Positions 1 through 6,679 of a stretch of 9,401 bases of DNA are shown here, one piece after another; the first letter of the stretch is position 1, and the number at the start of each line of letters is the position of its first letter. Below the pieces are notes generated by a model that worked only from the letters and a program-made list of their open reading frames with translations, did no database searches and was not told the origin of the DNA. The stretch is taken from assembly GCA_964196055.1 (NCBI GenBank), contig CAXMSF010000077.1:1-9401 (forward strand), in the 5' to 3' direction. The position numbers and the translations under genes are program-made. This DNA comes from JAFDEI01 sp964196055. GTDB lineage: Bacteria; Myxococcota_A; UBA9160; SMWR01.

Positions 1-177
1 CTCCTTCAGATCGTCGACCGAGAGCGACGGATGGCGGTAGCCAGCCTGCGGCGTGTTCACGAACAACAAGTGAAGCACGGAGTCGAACTGCTTGGCAAAA
101 TCGATCGAGAACGCGAGTGCATCGAAGCTATTCCGGTCGAGGTCGACGGGAAGCAGGATCGTGCGCGGTTGAAACAT
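1..177 (-). CDS. Universal stress protein (UspA family), N-terminal part, cut by left edge
   Basis: The first 59 residues are visible before the window ends. They begin MFQPRTILLPVDLDRNSFDA and continue with a helix rich in Ala, Phe and Ile, then a strand reading LHLLFVNTP. This is the opening of the Usp fold: a first beta strand 'ILLPVD' with the Asp that usually contacts nucleotide, a helix beginning near a Ser, and a second strand ending in V-N/H. Usp proteins are cytoplasmic, often bind ATP or AMP, and help survival under starvation or stress; the specific role cannot be told from this part. The ATG at 177-175 is preceded by a strong AGGAGG (185-190, read on the - strand) seven bases upstream, which decides the start. 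It lies downstream of pth in the same direction but 223 nt away, so it is probably transcribed separately. Whether it has one or two Usp domains is not visible. Confidence 0.85.
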   Translation of the reverse strand, partial: MFQPRTILLPVDLDRNSFDALAFSIDFAKQFDSVLHLLFVNTPQAGYRHPSLSVDDLKE

Positions 178-261
178 CTCATGGCCTCCTGAACCGGGAC
201 TGGGCACCCACCCGCCGGGATTGCCCAAGAGCGTCTAATGATTTTGGATTGGGGGGAACGA

Positions 262-295
262 ACTCCCAGGCTCCTCTCGCCCGGGAGCGGGGAGT
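262..295 (-). terminator. Possible terminator hairpin after pth
   Basis: In the 223-nt gap between pth and the usp gene, ACTCCC (262-267) pairs with GGGAGT (290-295). Inside it GCTCC (270-274) pairs with GGAGC (284-288), leaving a small 2x1 internal loop and a loop of about 7-9 nt. Read on the - strand the stem is followed by TTCGTTCCCCCC, which has only a weak run of T. It is well placed to end transcription from prs-rplY-pth before usp. The poor T tract makes intrinsic termination uncertain. The rest of the gap (178-400) holds the usp ribosome binding site, a small CCTCC/GGAGG stem at 351-364 and nothing else I can name. Confidence 0.4.
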
Positions 296-400
296 CGCGC
301 TGTGGAGCGGTCGTCGGGCGATAGAATGCCACGTTCTCGACGATTGATCACCTCCTCGCGGAGGCGGAACGTGATTTCGGCCGCGTACGCGACCGGCGAC

Positions 401-997
401 TCACTCCTCGCCCGCGCCCTGCCGGTTGAAGCGGTTCATCGCCGGAGTCGTGCCCTCGAACAGCATCGCATCGAGGGCATCGACCGCAACCGTGATGAGC
501 GAGTCCAGCTCGCTCTCCTCCGATTCCGAAAACGGCTGCAGGACGTAGTCCGCGGTCTCGATTCCCGGTGAGCGATCGACGCCGAAGCGCAGTCGCGGAA
601 AACGCTCCGTTCCCAGGCACGCGATGATGTTCGCGAGGCCGCGGTGACCTGCCGACCCTCCGGATGGCCGGATCCGCAAGCGACCGAAGGGCAGATCGAC
701 ATCGTCGAATACCACGATCAATTCGGCCTCGGGGTCGTCGACCGGGAAACTCTCCAGCGCCTCGGCAACGACCTGGCCCGACCGATTCATGAAAGTCTGC
801 GGCTGGAGCACGCCGACGTCGAGTTCCGGCCCGGCATGCTTGCTCACGGGCCCACGGCCGAAACATCCGCCGCATTCATGCGGCACTCCGAGAATGCCGT
901 GACGCTCTGCGAACGCCGCCACGACGCGAAAGCCCACGTTGTGACGGGTATCGGCGTATTGGCGACCGGGGTTCCCGAGACCAACGACGAGATTCAC
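401..997 (-). CDS. pth: Peptidyl-tRNA hydrolase
   Basis: Cleaves the ester bond of peptidyl-tRNAs that drop off the ribosome, freeing tRNA for reuse; it is a cytoplasmic monomer. The 198-residue length is typical. The diagnostic motifs are in order: GLGNPG at 6-11 with Asn9, TRHNVGF at 17-23 with catalytic His19, TFMNRSG at 68-74 with Asn71, and FDDVDLP at 97-103, where Asp98 matches the Asp that activates the catalytic His. The E. coli Asn114 position (GHNGL) is Arg119 here (GHRGL). The start is GTG at 997-995; it follows the rplY stop by 24 nt and has no clear Shine-Dalgarno sequence, so it may depend on translational coupling to rplY. No other in-frame start fits, since MNLVVGLGNPG is the normal amino end. 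It is the last gene of the prs-rplY-pth group. Confidence 0.97.
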   Translation of the reverse strand: MNLVVGLGNPGRQYADTRHNVGFRVVAAFAERHGILGVPHECGGCFGRGPVSKHAGPELDVGVLQPQTFMNRSGQVVAEALESFPVDDPEAELIVVFDDVDLPFGRLRIRPSGGSAGHRGLANIIACLGTERFPRLRFGVDRSPGIETADYVLQPFSESEESELDSLITVAVDALDAMLFEGTTPAMNRFNRQGAGEE

Positions 998-1021
998 GAA
1001 TGTGCCCGATTCGGTGCGGCG

Positions 1022-1696
1022 TTAGTCGTCGGACTTCTCGGGCTCTGCAGCCCCCCCCTCGATCGGCTCTTCGGCGCCTTCTTCCAGCTCGCCCTCGACC
1101 TCTTCCGACGGCGCCTCTTCCTCGGCAGCCTTCGGTGCGAGCACGGAAGCCACCGACAGGTCACCGTCCGAAAGCAGCTTCACACCCGCGGGCAGCTCGA
1201 GGTCGCGAATGTGGAGCGACATGCCGATTTCGAGCCCACTCACGTCGACCAAGACCTCTTCCGGAATCGAGTCCGGCAGACACTCGAGATGAATCTCACG
1301 CAGCACCTGGTCGAAGATACCGCCTTCAAGCGACACACCAATCGGGGTGCCCGTCGCGTGGATCGGTACCGCGACGTCGATCAGATGGGTCAGGTCGACC
1401 GCGAAGAAGTCGGCGTGCAGCAATGCGTTGCTCACCGGATCGCTCTGCAGCTCCTTCAACAGCACCTTCTTGCCGTCGAAACCGCCGCCACCCTCGACCT
1501 TGAGGTCGATCAGCGTATTCAAGCCCGATGCGCTGCTCTTGAGCAGGTGATCGAGCGCCTTCGGATCGACGCTGATGTTCTGGGTCGAATCCTTCCCGTA
1601 GCAGTTACCCGGAATGCGGCCTGCCGCGCGAAGCTTGCGCGCGACGCCCTTCCCAGTGCCCTCTCGGGTCTCGACGGTGAGTGTTGTATCTGACAC
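1022..1696 (-). CDS. rplY: Large ribosomal subunit protein bL25, long Ctc/TL5 form
   Basis: Binds 5S rRNA in the 50S subunit. The 224-residue product is the long two-domain form (general stress protein Ctc, or TL5), not the ~95-residue E. coli form. Residues 1-100 form the 5S-binding domain, with RKLRAAGRIPGNCYGK at 20-35 and LLHADFF at 92-98 as the recognisable segments. Residues from about 101 to 188 form the beta-rich C-terminal domain. Residues 189-224 are a low-complexity tail in which about 16 of 36 residues are Glu or Asp. I chose the GTG at 1696-1694: it has AGGAG seven bases upstream, and upstream in-frame codons encode an Arg-rich stretch unlike the family. It starts 20 nt after the prs stop and is surely co-transcribed with it. 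A run of eight C (1051-1058 on the + strand) lies within the tail. Confidence 0.96.
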   Translation of the reverse strand: MSDTTLTVETREGTGKGVARKLRAAGRIPGNCYGKDSTQNISVDPKALDHLLKSSASGLNTLIDLKVEGGGGFDGKKVLLKELQSDPVSNALLHADFFAVDLTHLIDVAVPIHATGTPIGVSLEGGIFDQVLREIHLECLPDSIPEEVLVDVSGLEIGMSLHIRDLELPAGVKLLSDGDLSVASVLAPKAAEEEAPSEEVEGELEEGAEEPIEGGAAEPEKSDD

Positions 1697-1716
1697 GGGT
1701 CTTCTCCTACGAAATT

Positions 1717-2655
<939 letters not shown>

Positions 2656-2667
2656 GATCTCCTCGAC

Positions 2668-2683
2668 GCTGAGTTGACTCAGC
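2668..2683. repeat. Short inverted repeat between tRNA-Gln and prs
   Basis: GCTGAGT and ACTCAGC pair perfectly around a two-base centre (a stem of six with a four-base loop is sterically more likely). The hairpin lies 7 nt after the CCA end of tRNA-Gln and 3 nt before the GAGGAG of prs. It could protect or mark the cut end after tRNA 3' processing, or affect prs initiation. It is too short, and lacks a T run, to be a convincing terminator. Confidence 0.5.
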
Positions 2684-2690
2684 GAGAATC

Positions 2691-2765
2691 TGGTTGGGGC
2701 GGCAGGACTCGAACCTGCAGATGGCGGCTCCAAAGGCCGCTGCCTTACCATTTGGCGACGCCCCA
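2691..2765 (-). tRNA. tRNA-Gln (anticodon TTG)
   Basis: The - strand folds as a complete 75-nt tRNA with the CCA end encoded (2693-2691). The acceptor stem pairs TGGGGCG with CGCCCCA, and the U1-A72 pair is typical of tRNA-Gln. The anticodon stem GCGGC/GCCGC holds the seven-base loop CTTTGGA with anticodon TTG (+ strand bases 2731-2733). The T arm CTGCAGGTTCGA... closes on CTGCAG's partner with the usual TTCGA loop. It reads CAA and, by wobble, CAG. It sits between ispE and prs on the same strand, a placement also seen in other proteobacteria such as Pseudomonas. It is probably excised from the prs transcript or made from its own promoter in the 128-nt gap upstream; I see no convincing promoter boxes there. 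Confidence 0.96.
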
Positions 2766-2832
2766 GCGACCGGAACCGCCCCCGAGCCCACGAAGGCTCT
2801 AGTTTGCTTGCCCTCAGGCCTCGTCGACGACC

Positions 2833-2852
2833 GATTGATCGATTGATCGATC
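2833..2852. repeat. Tandem GATTGATC repeat upstream of tRNA-Gln
   Basis: Two adjacent copies of GATTGATC are followed directly by a partial copy, GATC; another GATC follows at 2857-2860. This makes four GATC sites within 24 bp, in the non-coding gap (2766-2893) between the end of ispE and tRNA-Gln. The rest of that gap has no recognised element. The function is unknown: it may be chance low complexity, a protein-binding site or part of a promoter region. Confidence 0.6.
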
Positions 2853-2893
2853 TTGCGATCCACCAAACCCGTACGGAATCGGCGGGTTACAGA

Positions 2894-3838
2894 CTATCCA
2901 GATTTCGCCCCGAGCGCGACCCTGGCCCAGATCGGCGCCACGGTCTGCATTCGCTCGACAGCTTCATGTGCTTCGTCGGCATTTCCGAACACCCCGAAGA
3001 CCGTCGGCCCGCTGCCAGACATCCCCACCATCGACGCCCCCGCGTGCCGCAACCGCTCCTGCAAACGCGCCACCGGAGGGCAAAGCCGCACCGCGGCGGG
3101 CAGAAGGTCGTTCGACAACAGGGAGGCCAGGGCATCCGGACGGTTCGAGGCGACGATCCCGGCGATTTCCCGAAGCGTCCGCAGCGTAGGGGCGGCACCC
3201 GGCGGCGTCAATGCGGGCCGCAGGGCGTCCGTGGCCCGAAAGACCTCGGCGGTCGCTAGCGGAATCCCGGGGTTGAGGAGCACCAGCGCGAATTCGGGCC
3301 AGACCGGCAGCGGCTCGATCCGTTCGCCGATCCCCCCCACCCAGGCGGGCCGCGGGTCGAGGAAGAAAGGCACGTCGGCGCCGAGTTCGAGGGCGATCCC
3401 GGCCAGCGTGCCGGGATCGATCGCTTCCGGGAAGGCCTCGTCGAGCGCCCGGAGGACCGCTCCCGCATCGCTCGAGCCCCCGCCGAGGCCGGCTGCGACC
3501 GGAATTCGCTTGCTGAGCCGGATGGCGAGTGAAAAGTGAAGCCCGGAGTGCTCGAGAAAGGCCCGGCCCGCGCGCACGGCCAGATTGCGGTCGTCGCTCG
3601 GAATCGCCCCTCCGGGAATCGCGGCCTCGGTCTCGACCGCGAGCGTGACCTCCGCCCTCGCGGACGGCGCGAGATCGAGCTGCAGGTCGTCGGCGAGGTC
3701 GAGCGGAACGAAGACGCTCTGCAACTCGTGGTAACCGTCCGGGCGCCTGCCGACGAGGGCGAGCCCGAAGTTGATCTTCGCGCAGGCTTGCGCGGTCAGT
3801 CGCCGCACAGCCGCTGCGGATTCGGAGACGCGGCTCAC
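2894..3838 (-). CDS. ispE: 4-diphosphocytidyl-2-C-methyl-D-erythritol kinase
   Basis: Phosphorylates the 2-hydroxyl of CDP-methylerythritol with ATP in the MEP route to isopentenyl diphosphate. It is a cytoplasmic GHMP-family kinase. The 314-residue product shows CAKINFGL at 19-26 with Lys21, RRPDGYHEL at 31-39, the glycine-rich ATP loop PVAAGLGGGSSDA at 113-125, LGADVPFF at 152-159 with Asp155 as the likely catalytic base, and the carboxyl-terminal GHMP motif GMSGSGPTVFGVF. The chosen start is GTG at 3838-3836, 16 nt after the DUF1844 stop; the Shine-Dalgarno match (GAGGCG, about 13 nt upstream) is weak. A GTG at codon 11 is possible and would remove a short tail before the first strand. It finds its usual partners prs, rplY and pth downstream. 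Confidence 0.96.
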   Translation of the reverse strand: MSRVSESAAAVRRLTAQACAKINFGLALVGRRPDGYHELQSVFVPLDLADDLQLDLAPSARAEVTLAVETEAAIPGGAIPSDDRNLAVRAGRAFLEHSGLHFSLAIRLSKRIPVAAGLGGGSSDAGAVLRALDEAFPEAIDPGTLAGIALELGADVPFFLDPRPAWVGGIGERIEPLPVWPEFALVLLNPGIPLATAEVFRATDALRPALTPPGAAPTLRTLREIAGIVASNRPDALASLLSNDLLPAAVRLCPPVARLQERLRHAGASMVGMSGSGPTVFGVFGNADEAHEAVERMQTVAPIWARVALGAKSG

Positions 3839-3854
3839 GATCGCTGCCGACGCC

Positions 3855-4184
3855 TCACTTCTCGCATTCGACGAACTGCATCCGCAGTTCGTACAGCAAC
3901 GACTCGATCAGCTTCGCCTCCTCCGCTCCCAGATTTCCCTGCGTCTTCTCGGACAGCATCTCGAGCGTGTCGATCGTCTGCTGCGCGAGCACGAGATTCG
4001 CCTCCGCGGGCTCTCCCTGCTCCGGGTCGTTCAACATGCCCATGTGGTACATCGCGGACGTGCCGAGCGAGATCACGAAGGTCGAGAAGTCGATCTTCGG
4101 AATCGCATCCGGCGCCTCCTCCGGCGAGCTGCTCTCGCCCAGCGTGAACCCCTTCCGTGACTCGTCGCGTTCGTCTTGTGTCAT
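3855..4184 (-). CDS. DUF1844 domain protein
   Basis: A small soluble protein of 109 residues. Residues 1-29 are polar and probably disordered. Residues 30-105 match what I know of DUF1844: an opening KIDFSTFVISLGTSAMYHMG (30-49), then DPEQGE, then LAQQTIDTLEMLSEKTQGNL (66-85) and a final helix with LLYELRMQFV. The biochemical function of the family is unknown; it is common in deltaproteobacterial-type genomes. The ATG at 4184-4182 overlaps the TGA of the upstream phosphatidyltransferase by one base (TGATG), and GAGGAG lies eight bases upstream, so translation is likely coupled to that gene. A TTG codon immediately before is less likely as a start. The position between phospholipid and isoprenoid genes suggests an envelope-linked role, but that is inference only. 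Confidence 0.85.
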   Translation of the reverse strand: MTQDERDESRKGFTLGESSSPEEAPDAIPKIDFSTFVISLGTSAMYHMGMLNDPEQGEPAEANLVLAQQTIDTLEMLSEKTQGNLGAEEAKLIESLLYELRMQFVECEK

Positions 4185-4801
4185 CAAAGTCGCTCCTCGA
4201 GGCCGGCACGATCGGCCGCGTCGGCCTTCTGCATCTCTTTATAGGCCCGGTCGAAGCGCTGGATCACGGTGACCGAGCTACCGATCGCGACGACCCACAA
4301 CGCCGGCACGATCAATCCCAGGATTCCACCCGCGGCGAGCAGTCCGACCCGCTCGCCGCGCTCCAAGACCCCGACCTTGATCTCGGGCACATAATGCTCG
4401 GCGCAGGCCTTCGAGTACGAAACCAGCACGCTGGCGATCAAGGCCACGCCCGCGAGCAACACCACGTCGGAGCGCCCCACCCGCGCGAAGTGCAGCGCGA
4501 TTCCGAGCAACAGCGCCATGTCGACCAATCGGTCCAACGTCGAATCGAGGAATGCACCGAAACGGGTCGTCGTTCCGTGGTGGCGCGCAACCACTCCGTC
4601 CACGAGATCGAAGAAGCCTCCGGCGAGAATGCCGACACCGCCGATGACGAACCAGCCGGCCGCGAAGGCCGCGGCCGCGAGGAGCGAGACCAGCGCGCCA
4701 ACGACCGTCAGCAGATTCGGGTCGATCGGGCGGCTGAACAGGAACGGCAACGCCGTATGGATCCAGCCGTCGAGCCGGTCACCTAGTTTTTCCTTGATCA
4801 T
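4184..4801 (-). CDS. CDP-alcohol phosphatidyltransferase, possibly phosphatidylinositol-phosphate synthase-like
   Basis: An integral membrane enzyme of 205 residues that moves a phosphatidyl group from CDP-diacylglycerol to an alcohol acceptor. The full family signature is present: Asp65, Asp68-Gly69, Ala72-Arg73, Gly82, Asp86 and Asp90, in exact D-x2-DG-x2-AR-x8-G-x3-D-x3-D spacing. The acidic residues bind the metal ions. About five or six hydrophobic segments are visible (roughly 29-50, 52-64, 92-106, 112-130, 151-175), with polar ends. The acceptor is not settled. The segment SYSKACAEHYV (128-138) followed by GVLERGER (144-151) resembles the SYxKARAE...G..ER.ER block of phosphatidylinositol-phosphate synthases more than classical PgsA, so an inositol-phosphate acceptor is possible. 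The ATG at 4801-4799 has only a weak ribosome binding site. Its stop overlaps the DUF1844 start. Confidence 0.85.
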   Translation of the reverse strand: MIKEKLGDRLDGWIHTALPFLFSRPIDPNLLTVVGALVSLLAAAAFAAGWFVIGGVGILAGGFFDLVDGVVARHHGTTTRFGAFLDSTLDRLVDMALLLGIALHFARVGRSDVVLLAGVALIASVLVSYSKACAEHYVPEIKVGVLERGERVGLLAAGGILGLIVPALWVVAIGSSVTVIQRFDRAYKEMQKADAADRAGLEERL

Positions 4802-4849
4802 GGCGGATTTCCGGGCAAACGCATCGAGCGGACCGCGCAGCCCCGAGGA

Positions 4850-5044
4850 TCACTCCGCCCGCGGGGGGGCCTCGGCGCTACTCTGCGTCTCACCTTCGCC
4901 TTCCGATTCGTCGGGCGGTGCAATCTTGTCGGACACATCCGGTAGCGCGTCGAGCTGCTTCTGAAGTTCGTTCTTCGAGATCCAACCTCGGCGGTGGATC
5001 AAGCGCCGATCGGCTTTCAGCTTCCGGGTGGAATCGTTATTCAT
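4850..5044 (-). CDS. Small conserved-looking protein, unrecognised
   Basis: A 64-residue product that I cannot assign to a family. It has two clear parts. Residues 1-41 are basic and likely helical, with KLKADRRLIHRRGWISKNEL (8-27) followed by QLDALPDVSDKI. Residues 42-64 are a Pro/Glu/Ser-rich acidic tail. There is no signal peptide or membrane segment. The gene is supported by a strong AAGGAGA (5051-5057 on the complementary strand) six bases before the ATG at 5044-5042, and by its place at the head of a tight same-strand series: the phosphatidyltransferase begins 48 nt after its stop. The basic 'RRLxxRRGW' core could contact nucleic acid or anionic lipid heads, which is speculation. A run of seven G on the + strand (4863-4869) falls in the tail. 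Confidence 0.7.
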   Translation of the reverse strand: MNNDSTRKLKADRRLIHRRGWISKNELQKQLDALPDVSDKIAPPDESEGEGETQSSAEAPPRAE

Positions 5045-5080
5045 CGAGACTCTCCTTGGGTGGCGCGAAACCCTAGCAAA

Positions 5081-5108
5081 TTGACACGGATGGAAAGAAT
5101 CCGATAGC
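5081..5108 (+). promoter_or_regulatory. Predicted sigma-70-type promoter for bamD
   Basis: TTGACA (5081-5086), an exact -35 consensus, is followed after 16 bp by GATAGC (5103-5108), a poor -10 match (three of six). Transcription would begin near 5115 and leave a leader of about 25 nt before the bamD GTG at 5140. This is the only such box in the 95-bp divergent region. The opposite gene (start 5044) must also have its promoter here; on that strand I see only a weak TGCTAGGGT extended -10-like stretch near 5069-5077. Confidence 0.5.
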
Positions 5109-5139
5109 TTGCGCGCACTTGCGAACCTCCGGGAGCCGC

Positions 5140-5919
5140 GTGACCCGACGCTGCATTCTCAGTACAGCCCTGCTCCTCGCCACCGTTTTCGGCTGCAAGA
5201 GCGCTCCGCCGACCTTCGAGGAGCCGCCGCCGGCCGAAGAACTCTACGAAACCGGGCTGGAGCAGCTCGCGGGCCGGAAGATCTGGGGCTTCCTGCCGTT
5301 CGTGAACCACAGCAAGGCGATCGAAACCTTCCAGTCGATCGTCGACAACTATCCCTACAGCGAATACGCGGTACTCGCCGAACTCAAGATCGCCGACGGT
5401 TACTTCGCAGACTCCAAGTACGAAGAGGCGCTGTCGTACTACCGCGACTTTTCCGACCTCCATCCCCAACACGCCGAAGTCCCGTACACCATCTGGCGAT
5501 CGGCTCTCTGCCACGAGAAACGCAAGAAGGGACCTAACCGCGACCAGACGGCGGTGCGCGAGGCGGTGATCTACCTCGACCGGCTGCTGCTCAACTTCCC
5601 GTATTCCGATTACGCGACCGAAGGCGAGGAGTTGTGGCGGAGCTTGCGCCAGCAGCTCGCGGACCACATCCTTCGGATTGGCGACTTCTACCGCAAACGC
5701 AAGGAGCATGAATCCGCGGCCGAACGCTACCGGATGCTGTTGAACGAGTACCCCGGCCTCGGATTCGACGAAGAGACTCTCTACAAGCTCGGGTTGTCGT
5801 ATTGGGAGATGAACCGAAAGTCCGAGGCCGAGAAGATCTTCCAGTCGATCGTCCAGAACTACTCGGGCACCAAGTACGCACAAAAGGCCGAGAAACGAAT
5901 CGCGAAAGCGGCCAACTGA
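5140..5919 (+). CDS. bamD: Outer membrane protein assembly lipoprotein BamD
   Basis: Periplasmic lipoprotein of the BAM complex, which folds beta-barrel proteins into the outer membrane together with BamA. The product has 259 residues. A signal peptide (MTRRC then a hydrophobic stretch) ends in VFGC; Cys19 is the likely lipid-anchored residue, with Phe at -2 being less usual. After a Pro/Glu-rich linker come about five TPR-like helix pairs: FQSIVDNYPYSEYA at 64-77, YEEALSYYRDFSDLHP at 94-109, the characteristic NRDQTAVREAVIYLDRLL segment (133-150) followed by FPYSDYA, an LADH-containing helix, AAERYRMLLNEYP at 193-205, and a last repeat with FQSIVQNY. The RDQT and YP/FP-S-Y signatures are those of BamD. 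The GTG at 5140 is preferred over a TTG at 5119, because GGGAG precedes the GTG and the signal peptide then starts normally. Confidence 0.9.
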   Translation: MTRRCILSTALLLATVFGCKSAPPTFEEPPPAEELYETGLEQLAGRKIWGFLPFVNHSKAIETFQSIVDNYPYSEYAVLAELKIADGYFADSKYEEALSYYRDFSDLHPQHAEVPYTIWRSALCHEKRKKGPNRDQTAVREAVIYLDRLLLNFPYSDYATEGEELWRSLRQQLADHILRIGDFYRKRKEHESAAERYRMLLNEYPGLGFDEETLYKLGLSYWEMNRKSEAEKIFQSIVQNYSGTKYAQKAEKRIAKAAN

Positions 5920-5955
5920 GCGCGGCCGAGACTCGAAAGGAGCGACCCAGGCGCA

Positions 5956-6678
5956 ATGCGTGAACCCGCCGCCATGAACCCGTCGGAGCGTCGAGCTTAC
6001 ACGATCGGCCGCGAGCACTTCGAGCGCGGTGACGCGGACGAGGGCATCGCGCAGCTCAGCGAACTGCTGCGAACGCGCAAGGAATTTGCCGACGTCCACT
6101 ACATGGTGGGCGTCCTGCTCGAGCGCAAGAATGAAACCGCCGCGGCGGCGAGCAGCTTGCGCGAGGCGCTGCGAATCAACCCCGGCTACACCGAGGCGAT
6201 GCTCGCGCTCGCAAACGTCTACGAACTCGCGGGCGACTTCGAGCGCTCGCGCGAAATCGCCGAACGAGCGCGCAAGGTGGCCTCACCCACCGCGGGCGTT
6301 CTCGATGCCACCACGCGCGGCAAGCTCGCGAACCTGCAGGCTGAACTCGGCGACGCCTACAGCCAGGCGGGCGACCTCCGCGAAGCCGTCGAGGCCTACA
6401 GCAAGGCGCTCGATCAATGCCCCACCTTCCACGACATCCGTTTCCGGCTCGGCGTGGCCTTGCGCGAAGCCGGCCAGCCCGCACGCGCGCTCGCCGAATT
6501 TTCGCGCGTGCTGCGCGCGAATCCGAAGCTCACCGAGGCCGCGGTGCAACGCGGACTCACCCTCTACACCCTCGGACGCGCGGACGACGCGCTCGCGGAG
6601 TGGCAGGCCGTCCTCGCGCAGGACCCCGAACGCGAAGATGCCGCCATGTACGTACGGCTGGTCAGCAAGCGCACCTGA
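5956..6678 (+). CDS. Tetratricopeptide repeat protein
   Basis: A 240-residue protein consisting almost wholly of about six TPR units (near residues 12-45, 46-79, 80-113, 127-160, 161-194 and 195-228). Typical landmarks are AAAASSLREALRINPGYTEA, LGDAYSQAGDLREAVEAYSK, LGVALREAGQPARALAEFSR and ALAEWQAVLAQDPE. TPRs form helical scaffolds for protein binding; no catalytic domain, signal peptide or membrane segment is seen, so it is probably cytoplasmic. A break in the repeat register around 110-126 (SPTAGVLDATTRGKL) splits the array in two. The ATG at 5956 lies 36 nt after the bamD stop; AAAGGAG is about 13 nt upstream, slightly far. A second ATG at codon 7 is possible. It is likely co-transcribed with bamD, which is itself TPR-like, but a shared role is not shown. 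Confidence 0.85.
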   Translation: MREPAAMNPSERRAYTIGREHFERGDADEGIAQLSELLRTRKEFADVHYMVGVLLERKNETAAAASSLREALRINPGYTEAMLALANVYELAGDFERSREIAERARKVASPTAGVLDATTRGKLANLQAELGDAYSQAGDLREAVEAYSKALDQCPTFHDIRFRLGVALREAGQPARALAEFSRVLRANPKLTEAAVQRGLTLYTLGRADDALAEWQAVLAQDPEREDAAMYVRLVSKRT

Positions 6679-6679
6679 A

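Noticed and set aside
57..332. 91-codon - strand frame starting at GTG 332
   Set aside because: It overlaps the usp gene out of frame, its Shine-Dalgarno-like sequence is too far upstream, and the composition (Arg/Pro/Ser-rich) is that of a shadow frame.
644..1693. 349-codon open frame on the + strand
   Set aside because: It lies fully antisense to pth and rplY, both firmly identified. Long antisense frames are expected from the codon bias of G+C-rich genes, and its product has no recognisable domain.
2668..2683. Terminator between tRNA-Gln and prs
   Set aside because: The stem is only 6-7 bp, has no T tract, and sits against the prs ribosome binding site; termination here would silence prs unless it had a separate promoter, which I do not see.
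5119..5139. TTG at 5119 as the bamD start
   Set aside because: No ribosome binding site precedes it, and it would add polar residues before the signal peptide. The GTG at 5140 has GGGAG upstream and gives a normal lipoprotein signal.
5041..6099. 352-codon open frame on the - strand
   Set aside because: Antisense to bamD and the start of the TPR gene. The real products on the + strand have clear family motifs, whereas this one does not.
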